From Sepiola atlantica (lineage: Eukaryota > Mollusca > Cephalopoda > Sepiida > Sepiolidae): 64,000 nucleotides of DNA. How positions within the stretch are numbered: the first letter of the stretch is position 1; every line of letters starts with the position of its first letter. The notes under the pieces were generated by a model, which worked only from the letters and a program-made list of their open reading frames with translations, searched no databases and had not been told where the DNA came from. The position numbers were made by a program, and so were the translations under genes. The stretch covers positions 59,880,328 through 59,944,327 of the forward strand of contig OY744525.1 of NCBI GenBank assembly GCA_963556195.1. The letters run 5' to 3'. Of the stretch, positions 46,526 through 59,807 are shown one piece after another.

Positions 46526-46640
46526 GTTGTTGTTGTTGTTGTTATTATTATTATTGTTGTCGTTATTATTGTTGTTTTATTTTCCCTGTTGTTGTTGTTG
46601 TTTTTGTAGAGACTGTTCCATCTGCCGTTATCACGATTAT
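46030..46640 (-). pseudogene. C-terminal part of a LINE with restriction-like endonuclease
   Basis: The minus strand reads DKLIQARRPDVIIFNKKEKT and CQIADFDVRADHR, the PD...D block of the restriction-like endonuclease in R2/NeSL-type LINEs. After a frameshift it continues KYTELPRELKGIWDMKKVNI and ILRKIFECRN, which fits the usual tail of those proteins. An (AAT)n expansion (plus 46478-46570) lies just upstream of the endonuclease block. It is decayed and truncated. Confidence 0.7.
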
Positions 46641-46856
46641 GTTCAAACCTTGACTTCAAGGAAACACATTATCTGAAAATATGTATTTACACATTTTTGT
46701 TTTTCTTATTCACTTTTAATATATTTATCTTTTCTGTATTTGTTTTCGGTTTTATTTTCTGATACGAAATCAAATTGAATCAAAAATGAAATTCCAGCTC
46801 AGAGGATCCCATTTTGTTTCATCTCATAGTGCAAGAACATCTCATGCAGAAAACTC

Positions 46857-47105
<249 letters not shown>

Positions 47106-47335
47106 GAGGGGGGAAAGAGAGAGCGAGGGGGGATAAAATAATGAATGAACGAATGAATGAATGACAGCAGATGGAAAGGAAAGGGAAGAGAGAGAAAGTG
47201 AATGAGAATTGAAATAAGAAAAGAAAGAAGAAAGAAGACAGAAATGAAAGAATTAATGAATAAAGATCGTTGTAGTATATGTTTTGTCTTCTTGGCAGAT
47301 GCAATGCTATTAAGGTCTAAAGTTGAGAATCAGAG

Positions 47336-47600
47336 GGAGAGAGAGAGAGAGAGAGAGAGAAGAGGGCATGCAGATAGACAGACAGAGTTACAGAACTAGA
47401 TAGATAGATATTTAGGAATATAGTTAGTGAAATAGATAGATAAATAGATAGATAGATAGATAGATAGATAGGTAGATAGATAGATAGATAGATACATATG
47501 AACAAAAATAGATATATAAATGGGAACATAAAAAGAGAGAGATACAGACAGACAGACGGACAGACAGGCGGGCAGACAAACAGACAGACAGAACTAGATA
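47336..47600. repeat. (GA)n, (TAGA)n and (CAGA)n cluster
   Basis: (GA)n at 47336-47361, (TAGA)n at 47398-47493 and (CAGA)n at 47545-47594. Confidence 0.95.
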
Positions 47601-47630
47601 CAGATATTTAGGAATATAGCTAGCAAGATA

Positions 47631-47965
47631 GATCTTTTGGCTAAGATGAAAGTGTAGTATCTGTTCCGATGGATACTAACTACACCCTACAGACCGGCAT
47701 CGTCTTCGCCTTCGGGGCTTGATTCCGTCGGTCTGTGGGTTTGTCCTGTGCAGTTCTAGGAGGTCCACCCTCCCAGGCTTTGCCTCCCCTCTTCGGGGTG
47801 GAGTAAATTTATCGCTTACTGCCTGAGGCGCCCCTACCGGGGAATGCCGACGGGGCTGCCCAGGCATTTTTTGTAGGCCAGAGTGCTCACCTTCTCGGGC
47901 GCTGGCTTTTCAAGCCTCACTTTCCTGACCTTGTGTCACATCTTTCCGCTGTGGGAGGAAGATAA
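47631..47965 (+). mobile_element. U2 snRNA-headed SINE-like repeat
   Basis: CTTTTGGCTAAGATGAAAGT and GTAGTATCTGTTCCGATGGA form the U2-like head. The body with CTGTGCAGTTCTAGGAGG, GAATGCCGACGGGGCTGCCC and GCCAGAGTGCTCACCTTCTC is the same as at 1515-1898. It sits inside a tetranucleotide repeat cluster. Confidence 0.75.
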
Positions 47966-48069
47966 ATAGGAAGTACAGAGATAGATATTTAGGAACATAG
48001 TTAGCCAGCAAGATAGATACGTAGATAACTAGACATGAACAGAAATGGATATATAAATGGAAACATAAC

Positions 48070-49290
48070 GCGAGAGAGAGAGAGAGAGAGAGAGAGAAGA
48101 GAGAGTGAGAGTGAAAGTGAGTGAGAGAGAGAAATTTCATCCCAAAAAGAAAGAAATAATTTATTGAAGGGCAGTAAATCTAAAAATGAAAGGATGGGCA
48201 AAAAAGAGAAATATAAGTGATAGGTGAAGATGAAGTGAATACAAAAATAAAATAGCAAGAAAACAACGAAATATAAAACAACAACATTGTGGGAAATTTA
48301 AGATTGAAACCAAAATTGAAAAAAGAAGAGAGGATAGAAAAATAATAACCCTACTCCTCCCCACTTTCTTAATCGCCTCACCCCCTACGCAAATATGGCA
48401 GTCGATTCCATCATCCAGATTTTTACCAAGAAGACAAGTCACTCATTCAAGACTTTGCCTTGTCTTTTTCCTCTCTTCAATCATTCTCCAAGAAACAGAA
48501 AGGCGTAAAAATAAAAAAATAAAAATAATTTTAAAATAAAAAATAAAAAAATAAAAGGAACTGTAAACAAAATGGATTAATAATATTGAAAATTGTCGAC
48601 ACCTTAAAACGTTTGTAGACATTTTTCGGATAAATCGTCAACATTAGGGCCCGCTCGATTGAATTCAATTTGACGCGTTAGCAATTCTTTTCTCAAGCTA
48701 AAAAGTGAAAAAAAAAAAAAATAAATAAATAAAAGTGAAAAATAAACATTTAAATAAAAATAAAAATTTCTCTAGGAATTTTCGGATTTTCTGAGTCTTT
48801 TTTTAATATTTATTTATTATCAAAAAAAAAATTGTTTTCATTTTATTTTGGATATAAATGTTATAAAATTGTTCTCGAGCTCATGTTAATATTTTGCAAT
48901 TTCGACGAGGAAATGTCCATTTTGATTTTTTTTTTTATTACAAAAGAGTTTTGAAAGCTTTCCGTTAGAGGAAAAAAAAAATCAAAACAAAAAGAAAAAA
49001 TAATATAAATAAAATTTAAAGAAAAAAAAAACAATTTTCACCCCCTCCCCCAATCATAAGCAAAATTCCTTCTTCTTCATTGCTTTATTTTTCATCGTTT
49101 ATTTAATTTTTCATCCTATTTAAAAGAAAATATTGTAAAACGTGAAAATACAATGACTTGCAATTTGGTTTTTTAGTGTCCCAAGTGCTGGCCAAGTGGT
49201 TGCATAAACGAACCGGATGTGATAAAGTAAATGGTTCAATTCTCGATTTTTAAGTGGTCATATCATCATTTTAGACCAGAATCTACAGGA
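48070..49290. other. Gene-free AT-rich stretch
   Basis: (GA)n at 48071-48115, then A- and T-run-rich sequence. A weak tRNA-like GGCCAAGTGGTTGCATAAACG occurs at 49191 with GGTTCAATTCTCG at 49231. No gene is recognised. Confidence 0.5.
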
Positions 49291-49293
49291 GGC

Positions 49294-49306
49294 GTCGTCG
49301 TCGTCG

Positions 49307-49338
<32 letters not shown>

Positions 49339-49800
49339 GGTTTAACGTCCGTTTTACATGCTGGCATATGTTGGGCGGCTTTTAGAAATTCACTTCTAAA
49401 CTAACATATCTCTGACCAGTTGTATTTTTTTATCCCTCTTTCTCGCAAGCCCAGTTTTTATTACTTCCTCCCATGTTTTCCTTGGCCTTGTCTTATGAAC
49501 TGGACCTGCTACCTCAACTGTTCTACATCTACTAACCCAAGAACTCTCACCCATTCTTTCAACGTGACCATACCATCAAAGTCTACTGTTCTGCACACAT
49601 CTCCCTATACTCTCCAGATTTAATCTTCCTCTGAGGTCATAAGAACTAAGCCTGTCTTTAAGACTCACATTACACATCCATCGTAGCATTCTCATATCAT
49701 TTCTCTCCATGCAACGCATGTCCTCAATCCTCACTGGCCAGATTTCACTGCCATACATCATCACACAGTGTACACATGCCTGATAAACGCTTCACTTCAT
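49294..49800 (-). pseudogene. RTE-like LINE 3' end with (GAT)n tail
   Basis: The minus-strand frame reads MMYGSEIWPVRIEDMRCMER then NDMRMLRWMCNVSLKDRLSS, a common RT C-terminal block. After it the strand ends in a segment with CATGTAAAACGGACGTTAAA-like sequence and a (GAT)n/(GAC)n tail (plus 49294-49337). A second copy with the same terminus is at 52385-52760. Confidence 0.75.
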
Positions 49801-49819
49801 CGACAGTGGTAATGCTCTG

Positions 49820-51520
49820 CTGGTTAGTAATTGCAGGTAAATAGAAATTCAGACTGAGTTATTTTTTATGGCACACTAGTTGTACATATGCGGTGTTGCC
49901 TGGTATTGATTGGTTGCACATTTTTAAATGAAAGAGAAGAGACGAGAAGAGATGAAAAAGATTCTAAATAATAACTCAAATAATGTAAGGGTGATAAGCT
50001 ATATTTTAAGCTGCAAAGATTTATCTCCCTTACATTATTTAAAACATTATTTTAACATTTTTGCCAACGTAAAAATCTTCCTAACCGGCATAAATATTTT
50101 TCAAGCAAACAGAAGTCAAAGATATTTTAGCATTATAAAAAAAATATGCTGGAAGAAAAACAAAAAGACAAACTGGTTAGGCAGAATCAAATATCGATGT
50201 ATGAGATGCAATGCTATTTCGGTCTAAATTGTAAAATCCAACAGAATGACTTTATAGATTAGAAGAAGGTACGTTTAACTCCAAATGTATTGTAGCAATA
50301 TTGGATGGGTGTGTAAAAATAGTAGTAAAAACGGTATTTTCCACATACGGTTAAATTAAGCAGCAGAATGTAAATTCCGTTAGAAATTAAAGTTAGAGTT
50401 AGACCTACGTGTCAGGATATGACGTCACGGACAGAAAGTCCGAAATGATACGTGACTAAGAAAAGATAACTGTGTTCGAAAGCTCTGTCTTCATTTGACC
50501 CCTCCGATATGCAGGCGAGGGGAAGCTCACATAATGTGTAAAAGAATAGAACATCACAGAGCAAGGCGTTTCTAATTATTATTTATTATTATTTTTTTTT
50601 TTTTTTTTTTTTTTTTTATTATTTGTTTTTGTATTTTTTATTATCATTTATTATTATTTTTTAATTATTTTTTATTTATTTTCATTTTTTTATTTTTTAT
50701 TATTTGTTTTTGAATTTTTTGTTATTTTTTATTATTTTATTTTTACTTTATTTTGTTACATTATTTCAGCTACAAGGAGAAAAGAAGACAGACATTTCGG
50801 CTGCTGCATCACCACTACGACTACTTTTACAAGTAGGCGTCACTATCTAATGAGCCAACTACTTATTTATCAGAGAGACAGATAGTTATCTCTGTCAATG
50901 AAGAAAACAAAGGGAAATCTGTGGTGATCGAACACATCTTCCCCGACGCTATTGCAAGCACATAGGGATACAACTAATTTGGGCTGTGATAGTCTCTTCA
51001 GTTCGGGAATAGTTTAGGGATTGTTTTGATAGACATTATCTTTGAAATAACTCCGCAGCCTGTGTGGATTCAAGGTCCGGTGAGTGTAAAGCCCATTCAA
51101 GATCACACCTCCTACTGATGAAACGATCACCAAAGTGTCCCCACATATCATTGAACAGCGATAAAACAAATACTATTGAACATTTATGACTGAACCTTGG
51201 TGAAAAAGTCAGGTATAGACTTACAGTTTATTTGTACCAAATATGGTTGTATTGCAGAAAGAATTGTGAATTTTATTCACAATTCTATGGGTGGCATTTT
51301 TTGGTGGGTCACCCTGTATAGGGATGACAATAGAAATGATTGAAGAGTTTCAGTCCAGGAATTGACAATATTTATTCCAAATATTTGAGAATTTGCTGTG
51401 AGGCTCTACTCAAGGCATTACACCATCATTTCGCTTCAGATTCCTGATAAGCTTATTTATTTGCCATATTTATTAAGCATATTTACTAATCACAGTATTT
51501 TGAAGGTCTATATGCATTTG
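49820..51520. other. Gene-free stretch
   Basis: Contains a T-rich low-complexity block at 50570-50760 and AT-rich sequence. GGTGGGTCACCCTGTATAGG at 51303 resembles a mariner-type end but has no partner nearby. Confidence 0.5.
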
Positions 51521-51527
51521 ATATTCT

Positions 51528-51705
51528 TGTCTAGAAGGAATGGTGGAAGGGTGCAGAAAGCGAGGTAAACCATTAACAAGATGGTGTGATTATGTATGTT
51601 CCTGGACTCCCAGATCAACCAATGAGCTAAACAAAATAGTGAGAGACAGGAGGTCTTCGAAACAGTTAATACATGATAGATTAGGCAGAGGAAACGTTTG
51701 ATGCT
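51528..51705 (+). pseudogene. LINE RT C-terminal fragment
   Basis: The plus-strand frame reads EGMVEGCRKRGKPLTRWCDY and STNELNKIVRDRRSSKQLIH, the G-x-R...RW-x-D and DR...W/K-x-L-x-H block that closes many non-LTR RTs. It is isolated and truncated. Confidence 0.6.
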
Positions 51706-52384
51706 GATGTTTGGCAATACAAGAGAAAGCAAAAACTGATTGCTGGCATTTTAAGCCTCTGCCTTTCCAAATATTAGAGAATTTGCATCACTCTTTTCTT
51801 TTCTTCCCTTATTTATCTTTTCCCGTGTTAAAGCAACGCTTACATGAAAGTGGAAATGAGAGATACTTCTAACCATTGTCTACAACTACGTCCGCTAAAC
51901 CTATAGGCCACATGATCAAGTAACAATGAACAGTAATCTAGTGTTTATTAACCAATTAAAACTATTCCAGTATGATTTAATAACAAGTTAGGAGCCTCTC
52001 CACGAAAATAAAAGAAGCAGCTCGCCGACCAAAAGTTCAGTTTCAGGCAATTTCAAGCAAACGACACATGAGGCAAAATGTGAGACAATCAACTTCGTCT
52101 CAGACCAACATGGTCCCATTGCAATTGTTAGTCACAGACACTAATGTTGGCAATACAAAATGTTGAACAATGCAGTGAAAAGATTTTAGTCTATTTCCGC
52201 AGCATGACCAGTAAGAATGCTGGAAACGGCAAAGCTGAATGTATATCCACACACGTTGGAACTCATACAGTAATGCCAACAAGATACTACCGGTGAGGAT
52301 AGACACCACCCTCAAGTGACTTTGGCCTATACATACAGAGGTTTGTCAGAACATCCTGACATGAGGATACTTGCCTTTAGAAGT

Positions 52385-52760
52385 AAACCCTGACCAAATA
52401 TTCATCATCATCATCATCTTAAGTTTAACGTCCGTTTTACATGCTGGCATGCAAGTAATTGACTTCCAAAGTAACCTATCTCTGGTCAGTTCTTTATTTA
52501 TCTCTTTTTCCCCTCAGGTCCATTTTTATCACTTCTTCCGATCATGTCCTTGATCTTCCCTGCTATCTCAACTGTTCTACATCTACTAATCCAAGAACTC
52601 TCATCCATTCTTTCAATGTGACCATACCATCGAAGTCTACTATACTGTCCAGATTTAATCTTCCTCTGAGGTCATCAGAACTAAGCTTGTCTTTAAGAAT
52701 CACATTACACATCGATCGTATCATTCTCATATGCAATGCCTGTTCTCAACCTTCACTGGC
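52385..52760 (-). pseudogene. RTE-like LINE 3' end with (GAT)n tail
   Basis: Closely parallels 49294-49770: shared CTCAACTGTTCTACATCTAC, TTCAA(C/T)GTGACCATACCATC and AACGTCCGTTTTACATGCTG, ending in (CAT)n on the plus strand at about 52401-52413. Confidence 0.75.
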
Positions 52761-52972
52761 GAGGTTTCACTTCAAATAAAAATAACATAGCATCAGTATG
52801 GCTCTACACAGTCACACATACCAGGAAAGTAACGGTGCATCTTCTCCCAGTAAAGCTACCAAAAAGTAACACCATTAAGCTGGATACTCCACCAGACTAG
52901 ATGAATTCCTGTCCTAGAACCCGGCAAAACCAAGCAAAGACCACAAGAAAAACAAACTCTAATTATATTCCA

Positions 52973-53362
52973 TGAAAAATGCCAGTATACTGAAATCATA
53001 TGACCTTAATAGGGTTAAGATGAAAATTCATATACACTAAATGTACAAAAGCAAGGAAATTCCCAAATTTTTACACTTTTATTGTCATTAAGGGTATGAC
53101 TACATATCAACCAAACCATTTCATCATCACATCACTACAGTATAAATCTCTATGCATGAGTGGATGAAGTGTGTGAGGTGCGATGAAGAAAAATTCCTAC
53201 CAGTAAAATACATAGCCCTGTTGTGCTCGCATACCCTTTATGACAATAAAAGTGTAAAAATTTGGGAATTTCCTTGCTTTTGTACATTTAGTGTATATGA
53301 ATTTTCATCTTAACCCTATTAAGGGCATATGATTTCAGTATACTGGCATTTATCATGGAATG
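52973..53362. repeat. Inverted repeat with 125-130 bp arms
   Basis: ATGCCAGTATACTGAAATCA (52977) and its complement (ending about 53352) bound arms that include TTCCTTGCTTTTGTACATTT and AAAAGTGTAAAAATTTGGGA. The central 135 bp is unpaired. Confidence 0.85.
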
Positions 53363-53879
53363 TCACTACTTTTGTAAAGGCTATGCCTCAATACAATGGT
53401 CATTTTAAAGGTTTTTTGGAATTTTCTGGAAAACTAAGGTATATGGTAAACTGAAATTAAAATGCCATCAACTAGACCCTAGAACTTCTATCTCTGCCAA
53501 AAATCAGCTGAATCCATCAAATAGTTGATGAGATACAGGGTGGCACATACGTACGTACGTACGTACACACGGATAACACAAAACCCTGCCTGACCTTTCT
53601 GGATCTCTGGGTTGCCTTGACTAATGATGCTGAAATTCGACACACTTATAGAACCTATCAAAAAAAAATTTGTGCAAAGTTTTAACTAATTTGGTTTATT
53701 GGTTTTTGAGTTATGATTGATCAAAGAAATGAGATTTCTAGCATAGGCCGTTTTTGAAGTCTATTAAGGGATAGAGCACTCTCGCGCCTCCCTTGATTAA
53801 ATGGTCCATTACAGAGAAGAAAATTCTTTATTATTCTCCATTGCTTTATTTACTCAAGGTTAGAAAAGTACAGAAGATC

Positions 53880-54270
53880 ATTTTTCCTTTGTTCAGGGGT
53901 CAGATATTTTCTGATATCATGCAAGTTCACTCTCCAGTTCTCACAGTTCAGCCGGTCAACTGTCTCCAAATTCCACTCTATGCACTTGCTTCCAGGTTTT
54001 CCTTGGCAGGCCAACCTTCCTGCGATTCAAGAATGACATGCTTGTCCAACTGTTTATCCAAGAAGATGAAAACTCCATATGACCATACCAGCATAACCGA
54101 TTCGTCCTTAGGACAACCTCTATGCTGGGCAAATGTGGTGTTTTCAGCAAATAATCTGACCTGATGTGTTGGGTTTGGTCGGATTTCACATTGCAGATCC
54201 ATCTAATCATGGAATCTGTCATTGTGCTGCACTCGGGCGAAAAAGGGCTAGATGAGAGCCAGAAGATCAT
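53880..54270 (-). pseudogene. LINE RT C-terminal fragment
   Basis: The minus-strand frame reads MTDSMIRWICNVKSDQTQHI, HLPSIEVVLRTNRLCWYGHM and GLPRKTWKQVHR, the closing block of a non-LTR RT (RW-I/M-C, R-L-x-W-x-G-H, R-P-K-K-T-W). Few disruptions are seen in this short piece. Confidence 0.75.
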
Positions 54271-54800
54271 ATGACCATTTTAAACCTGATAGGGTGTATG
54301 GAAAGTAACTCTGTTATTAAGTGGTTTTAATGTATTACTGAAATATAATTCGTACAAGAAATGAATATGATGAGAAAGTGTATAACATGAAGTTTTATTT
54401 AGTATTCAATAGGGGCACCAGCAATCGCCACCAGCCTCTCAAGCCGCATTAATTGATTTCATAAGTAAATCCTTTTTTTTTTGTCTTTTTTACTAACGAG
54501 TCACCACTTATCAAAGCTAAACGCCAATCGAGGATTAGGGTTAATGAGATGGATAGATTGGTAGCTGAATGATGATTACTATTATTAGAGGATTGAAAAT
54601 CTCCACATACCACCTACTCAAAACAATGGCCGATCCAGAAAACAGCAGTTATTCCTCCTTTGTCAGAAACATCACTCATGGAATGTGAGGACTAAAGGAC
54701 AAAGTAGGGGGAAAGCGAGATGTACAAGGCTGCTCCTTTGTTACTTCTGACATACGTTGATGCGATTCCCAGGTGGTGTTAGATGCCATATCGGAAGAAA

Positions 54801-54831
<31 letters not shown>

Positions 54832-55526
54832 GGGTCCTTTTACTTTTATTTTTATTTCACTGTTTTTAGCTACAGTGTTTCTTTTTACCAAAATTGTTAT
54901 TTTAGTTTAAATAAAATTTTGACGGTTAATTTTAATTATGACGGTATCATTTGGTCATTAAATTATTAATTGAACCAAATTGTTATAAAACTATAATTAA
55001 TTTTGCTAAGATAATGTTGTTTTAATCTCTAGTCATAAAATTATTAGATGTAAATAAACTTTCAATCTTTTAATACATGAGTTTTAAGGTATTTTAAAGC
55101 CAGTTTAAATGACTTTCTGTTTGAGAGTTTAAATGCTTTCAAATTCTTTTCAGATTGCAAAGGGTCACGAAGTAATTCATTATTTCTTTTTTCAACTAAA
55201 AAGAAAAGATTATCATTACTGACCTGATTACGAAGAAACCGAAAGGCATTTTAGTGGATATGATTTCGTAAGTAATTTTTTTTTTTTAAATAGGAATTTT
55301 TAAAAAGTTCATTTTAGTACTCTATGTTATTGCATTTTTATTTCAATAAATAACCGATTAATATTGAATTAAAAAAACTAATAACCTGTAAGTCACTTAG
55401 AGGCGAGAAACACACACATAAACAGACACACGAGAAGTGGCAGCATAATGTTATTAACATATTGGACATCTAGTATAAAATAATGCAGGTACATATGAGT
55501 TTTTAAAAAAGTTTCTAAATTCTTGA

Positions 55527-56105
55527 TTGTCTTTGAATCTTATGGCCACATTGGCCATTGTGGTGCACCATGCCGGTTGGAAACCACTTTGTTACCGGAT
55601 GAAGAACAGAAACTTATGGTCACAAAATTTGAGGTATGATCTCTCTTGTTCTCTACAGCCCCTTTCTTACAGAAATGACATTGCTAGTCTTTCTCTACTC
55701 TGTCGTTATTTTCATGGAAGGTGCCCGACTGAGCTCCAATCTCTGGTTCTTCCTTGTAAGACATTCACAAGAACTCGTCTTCTCACCCAAACTGCAAAGA
55801 ACGTTCTCTTCTTCCTCCATGTCTAGCATCAAACGGAATTCCCATGAACAAAGTTTGTTTCCAAGAAATACTCATCTGCAGGACATAATACCACAAGACT
55901 GCTTCCATGCAGACTACAACTTGGTCATCTTCAAATTCAATGTCAACAAATACTTGTCATAAACTGTCGTCATAAGAATTCAAAGTTTCATCATTTTCAA
56001 TCCTCTCATAATATTCTTCATCATCCAACTGACAATCTATCCATCTCTTTAACCCTTATCTTCGAGTGGCTTTTGGACGTGATAAGTGATGATTCCTAAG
56101 TAAAA
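55527..56105 (+). pseudogene. LINE C-terminal fragment with 3' UTR
   Basis: The frame reads QPLSYRNDIASLSLLCRYFH and GRCPTELQSLVLPCKTFTRT, then after a frameshift SHEQSLFPRNTHLQDIIPQD and FKFNVNKYLS. The 3' UTR carries TTATCTTCGAGTGGCTTTTG. The related fragment is at 43020-43165. Confidence 0.75.
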
Positions 56106-56345
56106 ACAGAAATGCCGGATAGGAAACAAAATGTCTGTTCAGAATAAGTAAAACTCTTGATCATTCATCATTTGATCTGGTCAGAATCAGAGTAAAGATG
56201 AGATCGCGGGATTATTGGAAGCAAGCGGAGTGCGCGGATGATGGGGCGAATGGATAGGATTACAGACTGGTTCTACAAGCGTACAAATTTAAAACGATTA
56301 ATGTCTTTTGATACACAGAAAACAATAAAAAGAAAAGATCAAACT

Positions 56346-56363
56346 GATGACGATGATGACGAC

Positions 56364-56406
<43 letters not shown>
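56346..56406. repeat. (GAT)n/(GAC)n tract
   Basis: About 20 trinucleotide units. Confidence 0.95.
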
Positions 56407-56559
56407 TTCATGCTTGAAAGGACTTTACGCAGCACTAAACATCAAGTGACCCAAGAAAAAACGTATTTTCGATTCATTTTCCTTCGTTTTTTTTTGGTTT
56501 CCTTCTTTTTTTTTTGTTCTTTCATTTCAAAAACTTTTATTTTTAAGTTTCAGGGTGGG

Positions 56560-57040
56560 GAAGGTGGGTAGGGCTGCAGTGGAACTGTTTTTAAAACAAT
56601 CTACCGGTTTTGATTTACAGAGCAGGATGAAAAATAAATAAATGAATAAATAAATTTAAAAAGATAAATAAATAAAAAATTTCTCCAAAAAAATTTGAAG
56701 AGAAATGATTCAAGGCTTCTTCGAATGCTCGGCCCACAAGCAAGGTTACTAATAGCTTTCCGAACAGAGCAAAAAGGAAAGAAATAAAATTAAAAAAATA
56801 TTTAAAAAAAAAGGAAGAAATGTTTACCGTAAGAGAAAAGAAGAATTATGGCTATTTATTCATTTATTTCATTTATTTTATTTTTATTTATTTTTTATTT
56901 TTTGTCTTTGGTCGGTTGGATGAATTCATGCAGAATCAGATCGTAAAGCAATAATAGTTCTGTCCAAAACATATATTTTATCAACGAAAAACATGCAAGG
57001 ATAATCTCCCCTACCCTCTCTCGAACTCAATCTTTATCGC
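56560..57040. other. Gene-free A/T-rich stretch
   Basis: Short A-rich AAATAAAT-type runs, no recognised coding region. Confidence 0.5.
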
Positions 57041-57048
57041 TCTCTCTT

Positions 57049-57050
57049 TC

Positions 57051-57133
<83 letters not shown>

Positions 57134-57212
57134 AAAACGTGCATTAAACCAGTCTATCCTACTCACACTCATTCTCTATTTTTATCTGATATAATGCACA
57201 TATAAGATTAAT

Positions 57213-57249
<37 letters not shown>

Positions 57250-57460
57250 GCGTAGATACACAGATTTATATGCATATGAATATATGTACACATGCAAGAA
57301 GATATATATATGTTTGTATCTGTATATATATACACATATAAGTATGCGTATATATGTATAATATATAATAAATTATATATAACATTATTCTTATATTTAC
57401 ATTATATTAGATCGTCTCATTTAGTCTCTCTCTGTGTATTTCACACACACACACACACAC

Positions 57461-57520
<60 letters not shown>
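57049..57520. repeat. Cluster of (AT)n and (AC)n tracts
   Basis: (AT)n at 57049-57130, 57217-57246 and 57470-57520, with (AC)n at 57442-57461. Confidence 0.95.
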
Positions 57521-57525
<5 letters not shown>

Positions 57526-57529
57526 ATCA

Positions 57530-58130
57530 GATCTATGAATGCTTATTTTTTATTTTCTATAGCATATATATAAAGTAAAGTCAGTTGTTCCCCCTATATT
57601 AGTGCTCAATAGCTTTTTTACTACAAGCTACACACACAAGCCTGATTCGAAAGTGTTTTTTGGCACACATTGCTTTGTGTTGTTATAAAGAAATCTTTCA
57701 TTTTCGATAGATTGCAACGATTTTTATATTTCAGTCTGCTCACTATTTCATTTTCTTTCAGTTAGGTATAAAGGAAGTTGGAGGGCTGTTCACTTCCTTA
57801 TTTTATATGTACTGTAATTCTCTTCATTGACACCGGAACTAACCTTTGATAGGGTACAGTTTTCCAATAGTCACCGTTTCATTATTATATGGACACCATC
57901 TTGATTTTTTAATTGACTAAAGGCAGTAATAGAGGATGATAGAGAGAAAGGGTAAGAAAGGGAAAGGTAGAGTGAGAGAATGAGAGAATGAGAGAAACAG
58001 AGTTCTGACGTATTTTAATAGTCAATGCAGAGAGAGAAGGAGAGGATGAGAGAAAGGGAGAAAGTAAACAGATTTTTTTGTTGGTACGTTATCACTGACG
58101 TATTTCACTATTTGTTGTCGTCTACAAACA
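57530..58130. other. Gene-free stretch
   Basis: No recognised coding region. GA-rich sequence begins at about 57930. Confidence 0.5.
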
Positions 58131-58131
58131 T

Positions 58132-58143
58132 AGCGAGAGAGAT

Positions 58144-58212
<69 letters not shown>
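58132..58212. repeat. (GA)n tract
   Basis: About 80 bp of GA with a few GATA interruptions. Confidence 0.95.
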
Positions 58213-58215
<3 letters not shown>

Positions 58216-58369
58216 GGAAATTCATGTTTCATTATTTTCATTCTGTTTCACTCAGTACTTGACATTTTGGCCCTGTCAGCTTTAATTACAACGAAAAATT
58301 ACATTATTGTGTCTGTGTATGTGCATTTCTCGCCTCTACGTAACTTTGAATTAATTAGAGATTTTCTCC

Positions 58370-58930
58370 TCGGTGTAAGCGTTGTGTACATTTGAATCAG
58401 ATTCTGTAAGTTTAGAAGCCAGAACAATGCAGAAATATATATTTTTTAAATAAATATTTATTTATTTAAAATCAACTTAGTTTCGACAATATAACGTTAT
58501 CTTCAGGCAGAGAAACAGTTTGTGTTTTTTTTCTTTTACCTTTTTCTGCATGACATTATGTCATTAGAAAAGTAACGTCTGTATGATCTTAAACGGTGAT
58601 TTTTTTTTCAAATGTTCTAATCAGGCTCAGGTGAAATGAATTAGAGATATTTTCTGTCTTGTTCTGGCTTCTAAAACTTACAGATTCCGATTCAAATTTA
58701 CACAACGCTTACATCGGAAAAAATGACTGTTTAAGATCATACGAACTTTACTTTTCTAGTGACACAATGCTATGAGGAAGAAAAGGGAAAAAGAAAAAAC
58801 ACAAACTGTTTCGATGTCGGAAGATGACGTTATATTGTTGAAACTAAGTTGATTTTTAAAAAATAAATATTTATTTAAAAAAAATATTTCTACGTTGTTC
58901 TGGCTTCTAAAACTTACAGATTCCGAAACG
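58370..58930. repeat. Complex inverted and direct repeat
   Basis: Arms at about 58440-58600 and 58725-58895 are inverted copies (AACTTAGTTTCGACAATATA and TTATTCTAGTGAC-type blocks). A CTGGCTTCTAAAACTTACAG block occurs twice in direct order (58655, 58900) and once inverted (58403-58422). Confidence 0.75.
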
Positions 58931-59415
58931 TTGAATTTTTGATTTTTTTGATTTTTTTTTTTTACTATTAATCGAATATTTGTGTAAATAAAATTAAAAA
59001 ATAAGGGAAAATTAGAACGATTTCTTAAAAATCGCAATTTAAAAACAAAACGCAAAAATGACTATATTTTGGATTATTTCCTTTTAAGCCCTCCCAACAG
59101 GCAATGCCGGGTAGATATAGCTTAGTTATTTATAAACTAAGGCAGGCATTATGTTTACTCTCATTGTGTATCCAGCTGAAAAGTAACATCAACGTCTCTA
59201 TGTTCATAACCCGACACTGAAACTCTGCCCCACTTTTAAGTTGTTTACCATTAACGAAAATTTAACATAATATGGGTTTCAAGGGTTGCAGCAGACGTTT
59301 CTTGGGTTCCTCAATTTTCCCGAACAACGCCGGGACACGCGTTCCTTTGGTATACACATAATAGTAACTGTGGCCCAAAGTTAGAATCACGTGATTAGAT
59401 GAACAGTTGCATATA

Positions 59416-59463
59416 GCCACACTGATGATTCATAATGAAGATGAAACATATATGCATGCAGAT
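59416..59463 (+). ncRNA. Decayed hammerhead, first tandem unit
   Basis: CTGATGA and GAAAC are kept, but stem III reads ACAT/ATGC and stem I no longer closes. Confidence 0.45.
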
Positions 59464-59760
59464 ATTAAAAATAATATTTATTAAAAGAGTAATAATTAAT
59501 TATTCAAGCTCCCGTAACTGGTGAGCACTCTAGAGAAAAATATAAAAAAAGTTTCTATCTAAGCTTTAATGCAAAGTTCTTTCCCCTAGAAATGGCACGC
59601 TCTTTGAGACTTGCTATGTTCTTAAGGATAAATAAGATTTATTTCTCTCTCATTCATACGGCTGTCATGGGGGTCGCATTGAGTAAAGGCATTGAGTCTT
59701 GACAGTAAATGGTGACTGGGGTCTAAGGTCAAATCATGCGACCAAAAACGGTTGTATATA

Positions 59761-59807
59761 GCCATACTGATGATTCATGGTTAAGATGAAACATATATGT
59801 ATGTGGC
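59761..59807 (+). ncRNA. Hammerhead ribozyme motif, second tandem unit
   Basis: Stem I GCCATA/TGTGGC (one wobble), core CTGATGA (59767-59773) and GAAA, stem III ACAT/ATGT with an AT loop, cleavage after A59801. Stem II pairs weakly. The third unit has CTGGTGA and GAAAT and is ruined. Confidence 0.6.

Noticed and set aside
51116..51135. Hammerhead at CTGATGAAACGA
   Set aside because: No stem II between the core boxes.
51293..51322. Mariner terminal repeat
   Set aside because: A single end-like sequence with no matching inverse partner or transposase nearby.
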